Part shown: piece by piece, positions 61,342-64,000 of the stretch
Numbering within the stretch: the stretch's first letter is position 1
Layout of the letters: every line of letters begins with the position of its first letter
Assembly: GCA_937874185.1 (NCBI GenBank)
Contig: CALNAK010000020.1
Coordinates: 124,001-188,000 of the forward strand
Reading direction: 5' to 3'
Length of the DNA: 64,000 bases
Origin: an uncultured Lactobacillus sp.
GTDB lineage: Bacteria; Bacillota; Bacilli; Lactobacillales; Lactobacillaceae
Notes under the pieces: model-generated
What the model saw: only the letters and a program-made list of their open reading frames with translations
What the model was told of the DNA's origin: nothing
Database searches by the model: none
Position numbers and translations under genes: made by a program

Positions 61342-64000
61342 ATGTCAGATACAAAGCAACTTTTTGAAATTTTAATTAAGCAAATTAAATTAGATAAACT
61401 ATTGAGTTCTAATGATTCATTTATTGATGGTAAATTAAATAAGCTGGAAGTTCATAAAAACAGTAAACGTTGGACTTTTTTCTTTGAGTTCAAAGATGTT
61501 ATACCGTTTAATGAATTTCTGATTTTTGTTAAGGCCTTGAAGGCTAGTTTTGATGGAATAGCCAATGTTAACTTTGAAATAGCAACGACTAACGCGGAGC
61601 TACGTGAAGACGATATAAAGGGTTATTGGAACTATGTTTTAAATGATGCCGATATCAATTCACCAATGGTCTCTGATAAATTAAGTCAAACACCACCATA
61701 TTTGGAAAATGGACAAATATTTTTAAATGTTACCAATGCGTTCATGGCTGATTTTGTTGACGGTAAAATAATTAATGGATTACAGTCTGAATACAGTAGT
61801 TTGGGCTTTCCAGATTTCAAGATTAGAACTAATGTTGATGAAACCAAATCCCAAGAAAAATTGATAGCAATGCAAGCAGCTAGTGCTGAGAAGACTAAGG
61901 AATTCCAAGCTAAAGCTAAAGAAGCTAGTGAGAAAAAGGCAGCAAAACCTGCAGGTAATGTTTCTAAAGTTGGCCGTAAGATTGCTAATGATCAAGAAAT
62001 CACCCAAATGGTAGATATTATTGAAGAAGACCGTAATAAGGTTGTTGAAGGTTATATCTTTGACATGGAAGTTAGAAAATTAAAGTCTGGTCGTTCACTT
62101 TTGATCATGCAAGTAACTGACTACACTTCTTCATTCAGTATTAAGAAATTTTCAAATGGTGAAGATGATGAGGCCTTTTTCGAATCACTTGATAAAGGTT
62201 CATGGATTCGTGTTCGTGGAAATATTCAAGAGGATAATTTCTCAAGAGAATTAGTTATCATGGCTAATGATATTAATATTATTAAGCATGAATCTCGTAA
62301 AGATACTGCTGAAGATGATAACAAACGAATTGAATTACATGCCCATACTAATATGAGTCAAATGGATGCAATTCCTAGTGCAACTGATTTAGTTAAACGT
62401 GCCAGTGATTGGGGACAACCGGCAATTGCAATTACCGACCATCGAGCTCTTCAAGCTTTCCCAGAAGCATATACTGCTGGTCAAAAGTATGGAGTCAAAA
62501 TTGGGTATGGTGTTGAAATTGATTTGGTCGATGAGGGTAATCCAATTGCCTATAATCTGCGTGATCAAAAACTTGAAGGTTCTGAATACGTAATTTTTGA
62601 TACTGAAACAACTGGTCTATCGGCTGTTTATGATTCAATTATCGAAATTGGTGCTACCAAGATGTTAAATGGTGAAGTAATTGAACGTTTCGATGAATTC
62701 ATCAATCCTGGTCATCCTCTCTCAGATATCACAACTAATTTGACAAGTATCACGAATGACATGGTTAAAGATGCTCCCGTGGAAGCTATAATTATTCAAA
62801 AGTTTATGGACTTCATTGGGGATGATATCCTTGTTGGACATAATGTTACTTTTGATATGGGATTCATGAATGCGGCCTTAACACGAATGGGACAACCACG
62901 TTTATCAATGCCTGTTATTGATACGTTGGAAATGTCACGAACACTACATTCTGAGTATCGTAATCATAAATTGGATTCTTTGGCCAAACGTTATAATATC
63001 GTTTTGGAACACCATCACCGTGCGGATTCTGATGCTGAAACAACTGGTTATTTGATGTATAAATTATTTGTTGAATTGGAAGATAAATTTGGTACAAATA
63101 ATGTTTCACAACTGAATGATAATGTTGGTGGGGAAGAAGCTTATAAACAAGCTCGTCCAACCCACGCTGTCTTAATAGCTAAAACTCAAGCAGGATTGAA
63201 GAATCTGTTTAAAGTTATTTCCTACTCAATGACTGATTATTTCTATCGAACAGCTCGTGTTCCTAGACGATTACTGAATAAGTATCGTGAGGGTATTATC
63301 GTCGGTTCTGGTTGTGAGAATGGTGAAGTGTTCACTAGCATGATGCAAAAAGGTTATGACGATACTCGTGAAATGGCCCAGTATTACGATTACCTAGAGA
63401 TTATGCCGAAAACACTTTATCAACATTTAATTGATATCAAGATTATTAAAGATGAAAAAGCTCTCGAAGAGATTTTGACGAACATTGTTAAATTGGGAAA
63501 AGAATTGAACAAACCTGTTGTTGCAACTGGGGATGTTCATTACTTGGATCCAACGGACAAAGTTTATCGAGATATCGTCATTAAAGCTGTTAAGAGTAAT
63601 GCTTTAGCACGTCGTGAAGAGTTGCCTGATGTGCAATTTAGAACTACTAATGAAATGTTTGACGAATTTGATTTTCTTGATAAGGATGTTGCTCAAGAGG
63701 TTATCGTTGACAATCCTAAGAAAATTATGGATTCAATTGATGATATTTCGCCGGTTAAGCACAAACTATATACTCCTAAGATGGAGGGTGCCGAGGATGA
63801 GATTCGTAATTTAACCCTTAATAAGGCCCATGAATTATATGGTGATCCGTTACCTGAATTGGTTCAGAAACGTATGGATCGTGAGTTGAAGAGTATTATC
63901 GGTAATGGTTTCTCAGTTATTTACTTGATTTCTCAACGTCTAGTTTACAAATCTAATAAAGATGGATATTTGGTTGGTTCCCGTGGATCTGTTGGTTCTA
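61342..64000 (+). CDS. polC: DNA polymerase III PolC-type alpha subunit, 5' part (runs off window)
   Basis: The frame is open from ATG 61342 to the window end (886 codons, no stop) and encodes the replicative polymerase of low-GC Gram-positives. Order: N-terminal domain; OB-fold (about 225-325); PHP domain beginning HAHTNMSQMDA at 333; an inserted DEDDh proofreading exonuclease with DTETTGL at 420 and GHNVTFDMGF; PHP continuation with VVATGDVHYLDP; then the start of the palm, with GSRGSVGS at 879. AAAGGTAG precedes the ATG. Roughly the last 550 residues lie outside. Confidence 0.97.
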   Translation, partial: MSDTKQLFEILIKQIKLDKLLSSNDSFIDGKLNKLEVHKNSKRWTFFFEFKDVIPFNEFLIFVKALKASFDGIANVNFEIATTNAELREDDIKGYWNYVLNDADINSPMVSDKLSQTPPYLENGQIFLNVTNAFMADFVDGKIINGLQSEYSSLGFPDFKIRTNVDETKSQEKLIAMQAASAEKTKEFQAKAKEASEKKAAKPAGNVSKVGRKIANDQEITQMVDIIEEDRNKVVEGYIFDMEVRKLKSGRSLLIMQVTDYTSSFSIKKFSNGEDDEAFFESLDKGSWIRVRGNIQEDNFSRELVIMANDINIIKHESRKDTAEDDNKRIELHAHTNMSQMDAIPSATDLVKRASDWGQPAIAITDHRALQAFPEAYTAGQKYGVKIGYGVEIDLVDEGNPIAYNLRDQKLEGSEYVIFDTETTGLSAVYDSIIEIGATKMLNGEVIERFDEFINPGHPLSDITTNLTSITNDMVKDAPVEAIIIQKFMDFIGDDILVGHNVTFDMGFMNAALTRMGQPRLSMPVIDTLEMSRTLHSEYRNHKLDSLAKRYNIVLEHHHRADSDAETTGYLMYKLFVELEDKFGTNNVSQLNDNVGGEEAYKQARPTHAVLIAKTQAGLKNLFKVISYSMTDYFYRTARVPRRLLNKYREGIIVGSGCENGEVFTSMMQKGYDDTREMAQYYDYLEIMPKTLYQHLIDIKIIKDEKALEEILTNIVKLGKELNKPVVATGDVHYLDPTDKVYRDIVIKAVKSNALARREELPDVQFRTTNEMFDEFDFLDKDVAQEVIVDNPKKIMDSIDDISPVKHKLYTPKMEGAEDEIRNLTLNKAHELYGDPLPELVQKRMDRELKSIIGNGFSVIYLISQRLVYKSNKDGYLVGSRGSVGS

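Overview
The window is a chromosomal stretch of an AT-rich, low-GC Gram-positive bacterium. Gene order (efp-nusB-folD-xseAB-ispA-tlyA-recN; gmk-rpoZ-priA-fmt-rsmB-stp-prkC-rsgA-rpe-thiN; recG-plsX-acpP-rnc-smc-ftsY-ylxM-ffh-rpsP-rimM-trmD-rplS; rpsB-tsf-pyrH-frr-uppS-cdsA-rseP-proS-polC) and protein sequences point to a lactic acid bacterium of the family Lactobacillaceae. A relative of the Companilactobacillus (farciminis/alimentarius) group is my best guess, but that is inference from recollection and not a search. Almost everything is core genome: I see no insertion sequence, prophage, CRISPR array, tRNA or rRNA.

Layout. 1-7659: end of rpmA, then the efp to recN operon (translation, one-carbon metabolism, DNA repair, isoprenoids). 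7651-7971 (minus): a small SOS-controlled YolD-like gene, tail to tail with recN. 8152-18767: gmk-rpoZ, then priA to thiN, including the PP2C phosphatase/PASTA kinase pair. 18768-19200: the only long gene-free stretch, holding two tandem copies of a roughly 120-nt fold-back element and a strong terminator. 19201-21498: a cystathionine lyase-family gene, a cytosolic beta-helix-like protein of unknown role and rpmB. 21696-36972: yloU-fakA-like-recG, lipid/ACP/RNase III/SMC/SRP genes and the rpsP-rimM-trmD-rplS ribosome cluster. 37148-38785: an oxidoreductase and a histidine phosphatase in convergent orientation. 38907-40145: lexA diverging from ynzC and yneF, with LexA operators between. 40383-51661: a complete eleven-gene IMP biosynthesis operon purEKCSQLFMNHD with an upstream PurBox. 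51727-53415: acyltransferase, N6-adenine methyltransferase, GIY-YIG protein. 53542-64000: rpsB (structured leader), tsf, pyrH, frr, uppS, cdsA, rseP, proS and the 5' two thirds of polC.

Functional links: three features form a visible SOS network (recN, the YolD-like gene with two LexA boxes, and lexA/ynzC with two boxes, one identical to a YolD box). The pur operon converts PRPP to IMP in one transcript; purB is not in this window. SRP components ftsY, ylxM and ffh are contiguous. Undecaprenyl and phospholipid precursor genes (uppS, cdsA) sit with the site-2 protease.

The most intriguing unexplained signals are the tandem covarying hairpin element after thiN, the dual-operator SOS YolD-like gene, the structured rpsB leader, and the cytosolic beta-helix protein. 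Many start codons were set from Shine-Dalgarno spacing. Promoter, operator and leader calls were made by eye without computation.
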